Below, piece after piece: positions 12,408-20,178 of a DNA stretch of 20,426 nucleotides (position 1 is its first letter; each line of letters starts with the position of its first letter). The notes beneath the pieces are model-generated. The model was not told the DNA's origin. It ran no database searches and saw nothing but the letters and a program-made list of their open reading frames with translations. The stretch comes from Nanobdellota archaeon. GTDB lineage: Archaea > Nanobdellota > Nanobdellia > SCGC-AAA011-G17 > VGLX01. The stretch lies in the NCBI GenBank assembly GCA_030691925.1, contig JAUYDG010000084.1, forward strand, positions 1 to 20,426, written 5' to 3'. The position numbers were made by a program, and so were the translations under genes.

Positions 12408-13433
12408 GTGCCAGTAACAACAGAAGACAAATTCGTCCATGACGACAGATTCGGCCTCGGCGGATTAGGACAAAGCGGCAGTGGCTCAGGAGAAGGAGAA
12501 GAAGGGGACGTCATCGCAGAACAACCACTAAGAGGAGGAGAAGGTGAAGGAGAAGGGGGCGAAGCAGGGGAAGGAGAAGGCGGAGACCACGGAATAGAAG
12601 CCAAAGCTTATGAAATAGGAAGGATCCTAATAGAAAAATACAAGCTACCAAATTTAAAAGAGAAAGGAAAAAAGAGAGCTGTAAAGCAGTACACTTATGA
12701 CTTAACAGACAAAAACAGAGGACATGGGCAGGTCCTCGACAAAAAAGCAACACTAAAAGAAGTCATAGAAACAAACCTCGGGCTTGAAAGAATAAACAAA
12801 GAAGAAGAGATCGACACCACACAGTTTATTGTAAGCCCAAGAGACAAGATATATAGGATATTATCAAGAGAAACAGAATACCAATCAGAAGCTGTAGTAT
12901 TCCTATTAAGAGACTATTCAGGATCAATGAATGGAAAACCAACAGAGATAGTATGTACACAACACCTGTTCCTATACGCATGGTTACTGTACGTATACGA
13001 AAAACTAGTCACACCAAGATTTGTAGTACATGACACAGCAGCAAAAGAAGTACCAGACTTCCACACATACTACACACTACAAATAGCTGGCGGAACAAAA
13101 GTCTGTACAGCATTCCAAAAAGTGAATGAAATAGTGGAAAAAGAGAATCTAGCAAGGGATTACAACATATACGTATTCTACGGGGGAGACGGAGAAGACT
13201 TTGACCAGGGAGAGGAAACCATTGCAGCATTAAACAAAATGCTGACCTACTCAAACAGGGTAGGGCTAACAATTGTAGGGTCTTATTCGAATGGCAACAG
13301 CGAAGTTGAACAATATGTCAGGCGTTCCGGACTACTAGAACAAAAACCCGACTTGATAAGGATGGACTCGCTACCTGAACAAGAAGCAACCGAAGAGAGG
13401 ATAATACAAGGCATAATCAAATTAATATCGTGA
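12408..13433 (+). CDS. yeaH: YeaH/YhbH family protein (DUF444, VWA-like)
   Basis: This 341-aa protein shows the DUF444 pattern. A Gly/Ser/Glu-rich linker (residues 17-62, GSGSGEGEEGD and EGEGEGG) follows TEDKFVHDDRF, which matches the conserved motif before the linker in bacterial YeaH. Then come LPNLKEK (80-86) and a VWA-like domain with MIDAS D-Y-S-G-S (169-173), AGGT and GGDGED. MIDAS sites bind a metal and a protein partner, and YeaH is the regular partner of PrkA. The start is GTG at 12408, 7 nt after a weak SD-like AAAGGT. E. coli YeaH is about 427 aa; the missing part is the basic N-terminal helix region upstream of the linker. The next gene starts 7 nt downstream. Confidence 0.88.
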   Translation: MPVTTEDKFVHDDRFGLGGLGQSGSGSGEGEEGDVIAEQPLRGGEGEGEGGEAGEGEGGDHGIEAKAYEIGRILIEKYKLPNLKEKGKKRAVKQYTYDLTDKNRGHGQVLDKKATLKEVIETNLGLERINKEEEIDTTQFIVSPRDKIYRILSRETEYQSEAVVFLLRDYSGSMNGKPTEIVCTQHLFLYAWLLYVYEKLVTPRFVVHDTAAKEVPDFHTYYTLQIAGGTKVCTAFQKVNEIVEKENLARDYNIYVFYGGDGEDFDQGEETIAALNKMLTYSNRVGLTIVGSYSNGNSEVEQYVRRSGLLEQKPDLIRMDSLPEQEATEERIIQGIIKLIS

Positions 13434-13440
13434 TAAAAAA

Positions 13441-15147
13441 ATGGAACTAATAGACCAACACACTAAAAAAATAATGGAAGACTGCAAAGTCAAAGCAAAA
13501 ACAGCAGGCTTAAACTTTGATAAAGAAACACTAGAATACATAGTAACCAACAGAGACCTGCTCGAGCTCTCACCGAAAATCATGATACCCACGCTTTACG
13601 ACTACTGGGTCCATGACGTGTTCGTACTGCAAGAAAAAGGAAGATATGAGGTATTCCCGCACAACCCATACGAAACAGTCATAAACACGAGACCAGCAAT
13701 ATCATTCTACAACGACAACAACCCGGACTGGCTCAACGTAATGATATTCTACCACGTACTAGGGCACGTAGACTTCTTCCAGAACAACGCATTCTACAAG
13801 AGTACATGGAATGACGACTTCACAGGCAAAGCACTTGCAGACAAAAGAATAATATCAAAACTCAGAGCAGAACAAGGAAGATGGGTCGACTATGTTATAG
13901 AGTTCACAAGAGGCATAGACAACCTCGTAGGATTTTACAACAAACTTACTGATATAAACCGCCCAAAAGAGACAGGCGTATCAAAAAAAGTGGACTTCTA
14001 CTTTGACATATTCCTGCAAATGATTAAGAAAGTGAATATGACAGACTACCTAAAAGAAATAGACCGCTACAACAAAACCATCAAAGACTTCCCAGAAGCT
14101 GGAGAAAGCATATTCTTTTCACAAGTTCTAGAAAAGAACCCGGAATTTAAAGCATTTTTCGAAAAATACGACAAAGAATCAAAAAGCTCTAAAAAAGACC
14201 TGGTACAATACCTGGATGAACACTCTGAGTTCCTGAACAAACAAAAAAACAAATGGATGAAACAGGTAATGAGTGTAGTAAGAGACACCTCGATCTATTT
14301 CCAGCCACAAATAAGAGATCACATCATGAATGAAGGATGGGCGAGCTACTGGCACGAAAAATTATTCCTAGAGGATGAAAGAATGAAAAGTCACGAAGTA
14401 GATTTTTCAAGAGTCAACGCTAGAGTAATGCCCCTATCGAGAATAGGGCTCAACCCTTATGCTGTAGGGTGGAGACTCTGGATGCACATAGAAGAAATGG
14501 CAAACAAAGGAAAACTGTCTTATGAATTCCAAAAAATAGCAGACACGAAAGAAAGAAAGGGATACGACAAAAAAACAGGACAAGGAAAAGACTTCATCTT
14601 CAGTGTAAGGGAGAACTTCAATGACTTCATGTTCATAAGCGCTTTCGTGGACCAAGAATTCGTAGACAAATATAACCTTTTCGTAGTCGGAAAAAGGATA
14701 AACCTGCAGAAAGGAGTTATGGAATACTACATAAGGAGCAAAAAAGCAGAAGACTACAAGAAAATGATACTTGACAAACTATACCATCCGCCAGATATAA
14801 GCGTGAATAAGAGCAAGGCAGAAGGGAACGAACTATACCTAGAACACAACTTCGAAGACAAACAATTAGTAAAAGAATTCATACCGATGACAATGATGGG
14901 ACTAGAGTATTTATGGAGTGATACTATCAAACTCGAAACAAGCGAAATAGGTGAGGACGAACTTGAGAGGCTGCAAGGAGAAATGCAAGATGAGCTCTAC
15001 TCAACAGGAATACTTGACATAGACGAGTTTCTCAGCAAGCAGGACATAAAATTTGAAAGAGTGGTATACACCATGAAAGACAAGAAACTCTCAAAAAAAA
15101 GATATTCAGATAAAAGAGGCACAAACGATGGCTACTTCCCATTCTAA
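13441..15147 (+). CDS. spoVR: SpoVR family protein
   Basis: This 568-aa protein has the SpoVR hallmarks: PTLYDYWVHDVF, the histidine motif VLGHVDFFQNN (H109), and MNEGWASYWHEKLF (from M296), followed by INARVMPLSRIG-like sequence (RVNARVMPLSRIGLNPY) and the C-terminal NLFVVGKRINLQKGV region. Bacterial members are about 510 aa and are needed for normal spore cortex in Bacillus; their biochemistry is unknown, though the His/Glu motifs look like a metal site. Its regular company is PrkA and YeaH, as here. The yeaH stop region contains GTGAT, a partial SD, 7 nt before this ATG. Its last 20 bases overlap the start of prkA2, which suggests translational coupling. Confidence 0.9.
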   Translation: MELIDQHTKKIMEDCKVKAKTAGLNFDKETLEYIVTNRDLLELSPKIMIPTLYDYWVHDVFVLQEKGRYEVFPHNPYETVINTRPAISFYNDNNPDWLNVMIFYHVLGHVDFFQNNAFYKSTWNDDFTGKALADKRIISKLRAEQGRWVDYVIEFTRGIDNLVGFYNKLTDINRPKETGVSKKVDFYFDIFLQMIKKVNMTDYLKEIDRYNKTIKDFPEAGESIFFSQVLEKNPEFKAFFEKYDKESKSSKKDLVQYLDEHSEFLNKQKNKWMKQVMSVVRDTSIYFQPQIRDHIMNEGWASYWHEKLFLEDERMKSHEVDFSRVNARVMPLSRIGLNPYAVGWRLWMHIEEMANKGKLSYEFQKIADTKERKGYDKKTGQGKDFIFSVRENFNDFMFISAFVDQEFVDKYNLFVVGKRINLQKGVMEYYIRSKKAEDYKKMILDKLYHPPDISVNKSKAEGNELYLEHNFEDKQLVKEFIPMTMMGLEYLWSDTIKLETSEIGEDELERLQGEMQDELYSTGILDIDEFLSKQDIKFERVVYTMKDKKLSKKRYSDKRGTNDGYFPF

Positions 15148-17425
15148 AAACGCGCTGGACAAACTGAACAAAAAACTGGACGAGAAGCAACAAGGGGCCC
15201 TTATCCCTTTCAGCAAATTCTTAGAAACCTTACGAAACGACCCTTACCCGGTATTCAGGAACATATTCCACTTATTTTACGATTTTGTCCATTATTACCT
15301 CCCTAAAGGGGTGGAGGAATACCCGGACGATCCTGAAACAATAAACTTCAAAGACTATGACTGCACAAAACTATTAGTAGAAGGCGCTGACCACCCATTC
15401 TTCGTCGATAGGTTATTCGCAAACAAGCTAGTAAGGCTTACAGACTCGCTAAAAAGGGGGGTGCAACAAAACAAAGTCTACCTATTCGAAGGCCCGCACG
15501 GAAGCGGAAAAAGCACGTTCCTAAACAACCTGCTGGACAAATTTGAAGAGTATACAAACACCCCCAAAGGAGTGGCTTACGAGGTTATCTGGAAAATCGA
15601 CAAGAAAAAGCTCGGCTGGTCACCGAACAAACTAGAAAACATAATCCAAGATGCGCTACAAATAGACGGCTGTGAAAAAAAAGACTGCCCCGAACCCCCA
15701 AAGCCCGGCAAGCCCCTAACATCAAACTCTGAATACCTAGAAGTCCCATGCCCAAGCCACGACAACCCAATACTCCTAATCCCAAAACACCACAGGAAAG
15801 AATTCCTCGAAGACCTGATAAAAGACACAAAATTCAAAGAAGAACTTTTCAACACAAAAGAATACGAATGGGTGTTCAAAAAAGAGCCATGCACAATATG
15901 CACCTCGCTTTACCAGGCACTCCTTGACAAACTAAGCTCACCGGCAGAAGTATTCAACATGCTATTCACAAGAAAGTACTCCTTCAACAAAAGGCTTGGT
16001 GAAGGCATAAGCGTCTTTAACGCCGGCGATGAACAGCAAAGATCAGATGTTGTAACAAACCAGGCAATCCAGAACCAGCTGGCAGAGCTGTTCGGGGACA
16101 GCAACAAAGTAAGATACATCTATTCCAGATATGCAAAAACAAACAACGGAATATACGCGCTGATGGACATAAAAGACAGCAACGTACACAGGCTAAAAAA
16201 CCTTCACGGCATAATAAGCGAAGGCGTGCACAAGGTGGAAGACTTAGAAGAAAACGTTGAATCGCTCTTCCTTGCAGTGATAAACCCTGAGGACAAAGAA
16301 GATCTTGAAAAAGAAAAAATGAAAGCGTTCTCAGACCGGCTCGAATATATCAGGCAGCCATACGTACTAGACTACAAAACAGAGGCAGAAATATACAAGA
16401 GCACATTCGGAAAGCAGATAGAGAACCACTTCCTGCCCAGAGTGCTCAACAATTTTGCCAAAGTGATCATAGCATCAAGGCTAAACGTAAGATCGGATGC
16501 ACTAGTAGACTGGCTGGGAAACACCTCCCAGTACAACAGATACTGCGATGAAAATAAGCTCCTCCTGAAAATGAGCCTGTACACCGGAGTGATACCTCAA
16601 TGGCTCTCCGAAGAACACAGAAAAAGCTTCACCGCAAACATAAGAAGAAAGCTTATACTTGAAGAAGCGGAAAAAGAAGGATTCAAGGGATTCTCCGGAA
16701 GGGAAACACTGGCACTTTTTGACGAATTCTACTCAGCATACGCTAAAAAAGGACAACTCGTGAACATGACCAACCTGATGAAGTTCTTCAACAGGGACGA
16801 ACTCCGCAGCAAGATACCCAGAAGCTTCATAGAGTCCTTAAAAAACCTCTACGACTACAACATAGTACAAGAAATGAAAGAATCACTATACTACTACAAC
16901 GAAAAAAAGATATCCACAGAAATCCAAAACTACCTCTTTGCAATCAACTTCGACGTATCCGAAGGAACTAAAGTAAAATGCGTCTACACAGGAGAAAACT
17001 TAGAGCTAACGAACGACTTCTTTGACACAATAGAAATCCGGATCCTAGGGGCGCATACAGGATCTTCCGCAAGGAAAGCCTTCAGGGAATACACACAAAA
17101 AGAGTACACATCCAAAACCCTGACACAAGAGATACAGATAGAAGGCAAAAAAATAACAGAAACAATGCTCTACAAGAACTTATTCGGCAAATACGTATAC
17201 AACCTAAAAGAAAATGTGCTCGACCCATTAATAGAAAACCTCAACTTTAGGAACTCAATCAAGGATTACGGCACGAAAGCCTTTGACACTTACGACAAAA
17301 AAATAAAAGGCGACGTGGAATACCTGATAAACAACCTAACCAAAAAATTTGGCTATACTAAAGAAGGGGCCAGTCAAGTATGCGTGTACATAATAGACAA
17401 TCACCTTGCAAAAAAATTCTCATAA
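15128..17425 (+). CDS. prkA2: PrkA-family AAA+ protein, paralogue 2
   Basis: This 765-aa protein is a second full-length PrkA homologue, strongly diverged from paralogue 1. It has Walker A GPHGSGKST (122-130). The AAA+ insert carries CPSHDNPILLIP (C208, H211) and CTIC (C255, C258), matching the CPMH and CPRC pairs of Bacillus PrkA, so a zinc site is likely; an extra C182/C187 pair is present. The Walker B position reads GIYALMD (341-347), with Asp where relatives have Glu, so hydrolysis may be slow or altered. QPYVLDYKTEAEIYKS matches the PrkA sensor region, and the tail (YLINNLTKKFGYTKEGASQVC) matches the PrkA C-terminus. Tandem prkA genes beside yeaH and spoVR also occur in haloarchaea. The start lies within the last 20 bases of spoVR; ACT gene 2 follows after 3 nt. 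Confidence 0.87.
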   Translation: MATSHSKNALDKLNKKLDEKQQGALIPFSKFLETLRNDPYPVFRNIFHLFYDFVHYYLPKGVEEYPDDPETINFKDYDCTKLLVEGADHPFFVDRLFANKLVRLTDSLKRGVQQNKVYLFEGPHGSGKSTFLNNLLDKFEEYTNTPKGVAYEVIWKIDKKKLGWSPNKLENIIQDALQIDGCEKKDCPEPPKPGKPLTSNSEYLEVPCPSHDNPILLIPKHHRKEFLEDLIKDTKFKEELFNTKEYEWVFKKEPCTICTSLYQALLDKLSSPAEVFNMLFTRKYSFNKRLGEGISVFNAGDEQQRSDVVTNQAIQNQLAELFGDSNKVRYIYSRYAKTNNGIYALMDIKDSNVHRLKNLHGIISEGVHKVEDLEENVESLFLAVINPEDKEDLEKEKMKAFSDRLEYIRQPYVLDYKTEAEIYKSTFGKQIENHFLPRVLNNFAKVIIASRLNVRSDALVDWLGNTSQYNRYCDENKLLLKMSLYTGVIPQWLSEEHRKSFTANIRRKLILEEAEKEGFKGFSGRETLALFDEFYSAYAKKGQLVNMTNLMKFFNRDELRSKIPRSFIESLKNLYDYNIVQEMKESLYYYNEKKISTEIQNYLFAINFDVSEGTKVKCVYTGENLELTNDFFDTIEIRILGAHTGSSARKAFREYTQKEYTSKTLTQEIQIEGKKITETMLYKNLFGKYVYNLKENVLDPLIENLNFRNSIKDYGTKAFDTYDKKIKGDVEYLINNLTKKFGYTKEGASQVCVYIIDNHLAKKFS

Positions 17426-17428
17426 AAG

Positions 17429-18082
17429 ATGATTAAGCCAAACATAACCCAAGAGGTAAGAAACTATTTAGCTAAAGACCTGTCACTGCAAAAAGACCTG
17501 CAAAGGGGCATACTCAACATAAGAATGCTGGCAAAGCGCATAATAAAAGAACAAAACCTGAAAACATCAACAGACGCAGTGGTGAGCGCAATAAGGAGAT
17601 TCTCCGACAACGGGACATTCAAAGAAGAGACAACAAAAATAGAAAGCATATTCAAATCAGCAAACGTGTCCACTAAGAACAACATAGCGTGCATAGCCCT
17701 GGAAAACCAGTCAGACATTCAGAAATACCTTGCAGAGGTCACGAAGATAACCGACTTCGAAAAAAGAGAAACGCTAAGGATGATAAAAGGGAAGAAGACC
17801 ATGAAAATAATCACAGAGGCGCAGAACATAGAAAAGATAAGGACAATCTTCCCCAACGCAAAGCTTAACGTCAAAGAAAGCCTGGGAGAGATAAGGATAA
17901 AAACAAGCTTAAAAGTAGATGAAACAAAAGGAGTGATAGCAAGGATATCCAACGAGCTTATGCTGCGCGACGTGAACATAAGCGAGATGATATTCTGCGT
18001 ACCAGAAATAATAATCTACGTAGACGAAGAAGACCTTCTAGACGCGTACAAGAGCATAATGGGACTTTGCCAAAGGGAATGA
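17429..18082 (+). CDS. ACT-domain regulator 2 of the PrkA locus
   Basis: This 217-aa paralogue of the protein at 9080-9730 has the same layout: helical winged-helix-like N-terminus (LSLQKDLQRGILNIRMLAKRI, VVSAIRRF), a central segment, then an ACT region (KGVIARISNELMLRDVNISEM, CVPEIIIYVDEEDLLDAY). The N-terminal and inter-block parts have diverged, but two blocks are almost identical in DNA to gene 1 (17704-17790 and 17990-18024). The ATG lies 3 nt after the prkA2 stop and has no promoter of its own, so it is made with the operon, whereas its paralogue has a separate promoter upstream. A homo- or heterodimeric ligand sensor for this locus is the likeliest role; the ligand is unknown. Confidence 0.75.
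   Translation: MIKPNITQEVRNYLAKDLSLQKDLQRGILNIRMLAKRIIKEQNLKTSTDAVVSAIRRFSDNGTFKEETTKIESIFKSANVSTKNNIACIALENQSDIQKYLAEVTKITDFEKRETLRMIKGKKTMKIITEAQNIEKIRTIFPNAKLNVKESLGEIRIKTSLKVDETKGVIARISNELMLRDVNISEMIFCVPEIIIYVDEEDLLDAYKSIMGLCQRE
17704..17790 (+). repeat. Near-identical block 1, copy in ACT gene 2
   Basis: Partner of 9349-9435, in the same orientation 8,355 bp downstream. It encodes the central segment NQSDIQKYLAEVTKI and the following residues through MIKG. Confidence 0.9.
17990..18024 (+). repeat. Identical block 2, copy in ACT gene 2
   Basis: Partner of 9638-9672; all 35 bases agree, including third codon positions. Confidence 0.9.
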
Positions 18083-18086
18083 CAAG

Positions 18087-18359
18087 ATGGTATTCTTGAA
18101 ACTTATGGGGCTGATGGACTTACTGACAGTAACAACCCTTCTGCTTTTTAAGTATGGGATCATACAGCAAAAATTCTTGATAGTAGCAGTGGCCTACCTG
18201 ATAATAAAAGGAGTGATATTTTTCAGGGACATAGCGAGCATAGTAGACGTAGGGGTAGCGGTAGTATTTATACTGGCCATGTTCGGAATCTACAACGTCC
18301 TGACATGGATAGCAGTTCTATGGGTATTGCAGAAAGCTGTTTTCAGCATGCTCACTTAA
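18087..18359 (+). CDS. Small 90-aa membrane protein ending the PrkA operon
   Basis: This unrecognised 90-aa protein is almost entirely hydrophobic, with about three membrane segments: LLTVTTLLLFKYGII, FLIVAVAYLIIKGVIFF, and VGVAVVFILAMFGIYNVLTWIAVLW. It starts 4 nt after ACT gene 2, so it is the last gene of the operon. It may tie the locus to the membrane, but no motif indicates a role. Its last 8 bases overlap the end of the convergent M50 gene, so no separate terminator fits between them. Confidence 0.7.
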   Translation: MVFLKLMGLMDLLTVTTLLLFKYGIIQQKFLIVAVAYLIIKGVIFFRDIASIVDVGVAVVFILAMFGIYNVLTWIAVLWVLQKAVFSMLT

Positions 18360-19116
18360 CATGGGTTTTCACGAAGAAAATCACCAAAACTATTATAGCC
18401 AAAGCTAGGGATATGAAAAACGCAAGCCCTGGAGAAAGCAGCATAATAAACAAGAAAGACAGTAACAAGAACATCACGCCAAACACATAAAGATAGATTG
18501 ACCCGAAAAGGATCTTGGCACCGTCCAGCTGGGACCAAGGGATCATATGGTACAAGGAGTACAAGCAGCTGATAAGAATGATCTGGTCAAACATGCCTGA
18601 CTCGTTAAACAACTGAAGGATAAAGGCAAAAATCATGCTCGCAGCAGGCCCTGCAAAAGCTATCCTGGCAGCCTCACGCTCCAAAACCCTCAGCTTCCAG
18701 CGGCCCATCCTCTTATACTCTTCCTCTTCTATATCAATCGCTTCTACAGGCATGAAAAAAAACTTCCCATTCGACAAGAATGAAATTATCACTGCTAGAA
18801 CAGCACCCAAAGGAAAAGACTGGATAGGGATAACAGTTATTCCCAAAAAATCGATCTTAACAGGGAAATGGGACTTGGCAAGAAAGCCGTAACGGCGTAT
18901 GCTCCAGACCTTATGGACAACGTTCACACCGTAGCGGCGGGCGGCCCATTTATGACCCAAATAATGCACCAAGACAACAAGGGTTACACTAGCAGAAACC
19001 TGCAGAAAATTAGAAAGCCAGTAACCAAGCTGGAAAGTAGCTTGCTTGTCATCAAATGCGAACACAAAAGTAACAACAAGAATCGTGATTAAAAAATCCC
19101 TTATTTGATTACTCAT
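18352..19116 (-). CDS. M50 (site-2 protease) family membrane protein, likely catalytically inactive
   Basis: This 254-aa membrane protein has the M50 pattern but with a broken active site. The zinc motif that should read HExxH is H51-Y52-L-G-H55 (codons CAT TAT at 18966-18961), followed by KWAARRYG as in active relatives. The later motif SQLDGAKIL keeps the third zinc ligand D198, and AGPAASM (155-161) is also kept. So all three metal ligands remain while the catalytic glutamate is tyrosine, which suggests a pseudoprotease that binds but does not cut. About five to six membrane segments are visible. Its ATG overlaps the TraB stop by 8 bases (ATGAGTAA), so the two are translationally coupled. 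Confidence 0.82.
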   Translation of the reverse strand: MSNQIRDFLITILVVTFVFAFDDKQATFQLGYWLSNFLQVSASVTLVVLVHYLGHKWAARRYGVNVVHKVWSIRRYGFLAKSHFPVKIDFLGITVIPIQSFPLGAVLAVIISFLSNGKFFFMPVEAIDIEEEEYKRMGRWKLRVLEREAARIAFAGPAASMIFAFILQLFNESGMFDQIILISCLYSLYHMIPWSQLDGAKILFGSIYLYVFGVMFLLLSFLFIMLLSPGLAFFISLALAIIVLVIFFVKTHVK

Positions 19117-19783
19117 TTTCAGCCAGCCCTTTTACCAAGCGCATGATCTCTTTCTCGTGACCTGCGCCGACAACTGCGACTATCTGCTTATTGAGAGACA
19201 TTAGTTTATATAAACTTTTTGACATGACTTCATTCCTCTCTTCGATAAGAACCTTGTAAAAAGAAGGATAACTCTTTTTCACTAGACTTGTAAGCTTTTC
19301 AATAACTTCCTCGCTAGGAACCTTCCTAAGGTCAAATTTGATAACAGGCTTTCTGACAATAACTCCTTTAATAACATCCCAGACAAACATAAGCTTCTCT
19401 TTCCATGTAATGGTCTTGCTTAACTTCCTTAAAGTAATCCTGATATCCTGGTCAATCAAAGCAATGTCAGCGCCTACATTCCTTGCGGTCTGGACAGCCT
19501 TCAACATATCAGAGCCTGGAGGGGTACCCACCATCTCACCAAGCTTCTTCTCAACCCAAGCGCCGATGAGATTGATCAAAAACCCTTTCAGACCAAGCTG
19601 CCAAACATCTTTGACCTTCAACTTTCTTTTATCGCCTGAAACTAGAGATAGAAAACGAATCCTGTCAAGCTCCAGTGCAACAATACCGGGCCTTTCATTT
19701 AAAATAACAGACTCAACCGCCCTGACACTTTCAATGGCTATATGAGAAGTACCTACAACGATAAGATTCCGATATTTTTTCAT
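19109..19783 (-). CDS. TraB family protein, short form
   Basis: This 224-aa protein has the TraB/PrgY core: VVGTSHIAIES (GTSH at 11-14), VALELDRIR, LIDQDIRITL and VAVVGAGHEKEI. The conserved His, Glu and Arg motifs resemble the erythromycin esterase/TIKI-type fold, for which a metal-dependent peptidase role has been proposed. Many archaeal TraB proteins are near 390 aa with C-terminal membrane segments; this one stops after the core, so any membrane link may come from the coupled M50 protein. It is likely leaderless from ATG 19783, with a TATA-like TATTTAAATA (19803-19812) about 25 nt away. Confidence 0.82.
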   Translation of the reverse strand: MKKYRNLIVVGTSHIAIESVRAVESVILNERPGIVALELDRIRFLSLVSGDKRKLKVKDVWQLGLKGFLINLIGAWVEKKLGEMVGTPPGSDMLKAVQTARNVGADIALIDQDIRITLRKLSKTITWKEKLMFVWDVIKGVIVRKPVIKFDLRKVPSEEVIEKLTSLVKKSYPSFYKVLIEERNEVMSKSLYKLMSLNKQIVAVVGAGHEKEIMRLVKGLAENE

Positions 19784-19860
19784 ATTGTTGAACGAATAAT
19801 AATATTTAAATACTTAAAAATGTTTTCCAATAAATATTAAACAAAGGAGGATGAGAAAGC
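19784..19860. promoter_or_regulatory. Divergent promoter region, traB-like and PRC-barrel genes
   Basis: TATTTAAATA (19803-19812) serves the TraB gene on the minus strand. TACTTAAAAA (19811-19820) is the likeliest plus-strand TATA element, giving a start near 19842 just before the SD of the PRC-barrel gene. The two elements overlap, so the genes may compete for initiation. Confidence 0.4.
19846..19854 (+). promoter_or_regulatory. SD of the PRC-barrel gene
   Basis: GGAGGATGA, with GGAGG ending 10 nt before ATG 19861. It is a strong match to the anti-SD and one of few leadered single genes here. Confidence 0.65.
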
Positions 19861-20142
19861 ATGGCGCTTAAAGTGAAACAAATAACAGAAATATACGACA
19901 TGAAGGTGTACACAGACCAAGGAGACTACTTCGGAGACATCGAAGAAAGCATACTAACCACAAACAAAGTGTTCGGGTGGAGGATAAAAGCCACAAAAAG
20001 CTCCTTTTTGACTAAAGTTCTAGGAGGAGCGAAAGGTGTAATAGTCCCTCATCAGCTCGTCAAGGCAGTAGGCGACGTAATGATAATATCCAAGACAGCA
20101 ATACCTAGCTACGAAGAAAAAGAAGACGAATCAAAAGAATAA
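19861..20142 (+). CDS. PRC-barrel domain protein
   Basis: This 93-aa protein is one PRC-barrel: ITEIYDMKVYTDQGDYFGDIEESIL at the start, then VIVPHQLVKAVGDVMII, the strand-turn pattern of the fold. An acidic tail (EEKEDESKE) follows. PRC-barrels are small interaction or RNA/ribosome-associated modules (as in RimM), and stand-alone archaeal copies are common, with suggested roles in RNA metabolism or cell division. The partner cannot be inferred from context. It has a strong SD and its own promoter. Confidence 0.85.
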   Translation: MALKVKQITEIYDMKVYTDQGDYFGDIEESILTTNKVFGWRIKATKSSFLTKVLGGAKGVIVPHQLVKAVGDVMIISKTAIPSYEEKEDESKE

Positions 20143-20148
20143 TAAGGC

Positions 20149-20155
20149 TTTTATA
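20149..20155 (+). promoter_or_regulatory. TATA box of the partial membrane-protein gene
   Basis: TTTTATA, centred 27 nt from the ATG at 20179. No SD is present, so a leaderless start at 20179 is likely. Confidence 0.5.
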
Positions 20156-20178
20156 CCAGAACAACCTAAGTATTCAGC

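Noticed and set aside
12480..12600. G/A-rich repetitive DNA, considered as a tandem repeat or structured element
   Set aside because: It encodes the Gly/Glu/Ser-rich linker normal for YeaH family proteins and has no exact repeat unit.
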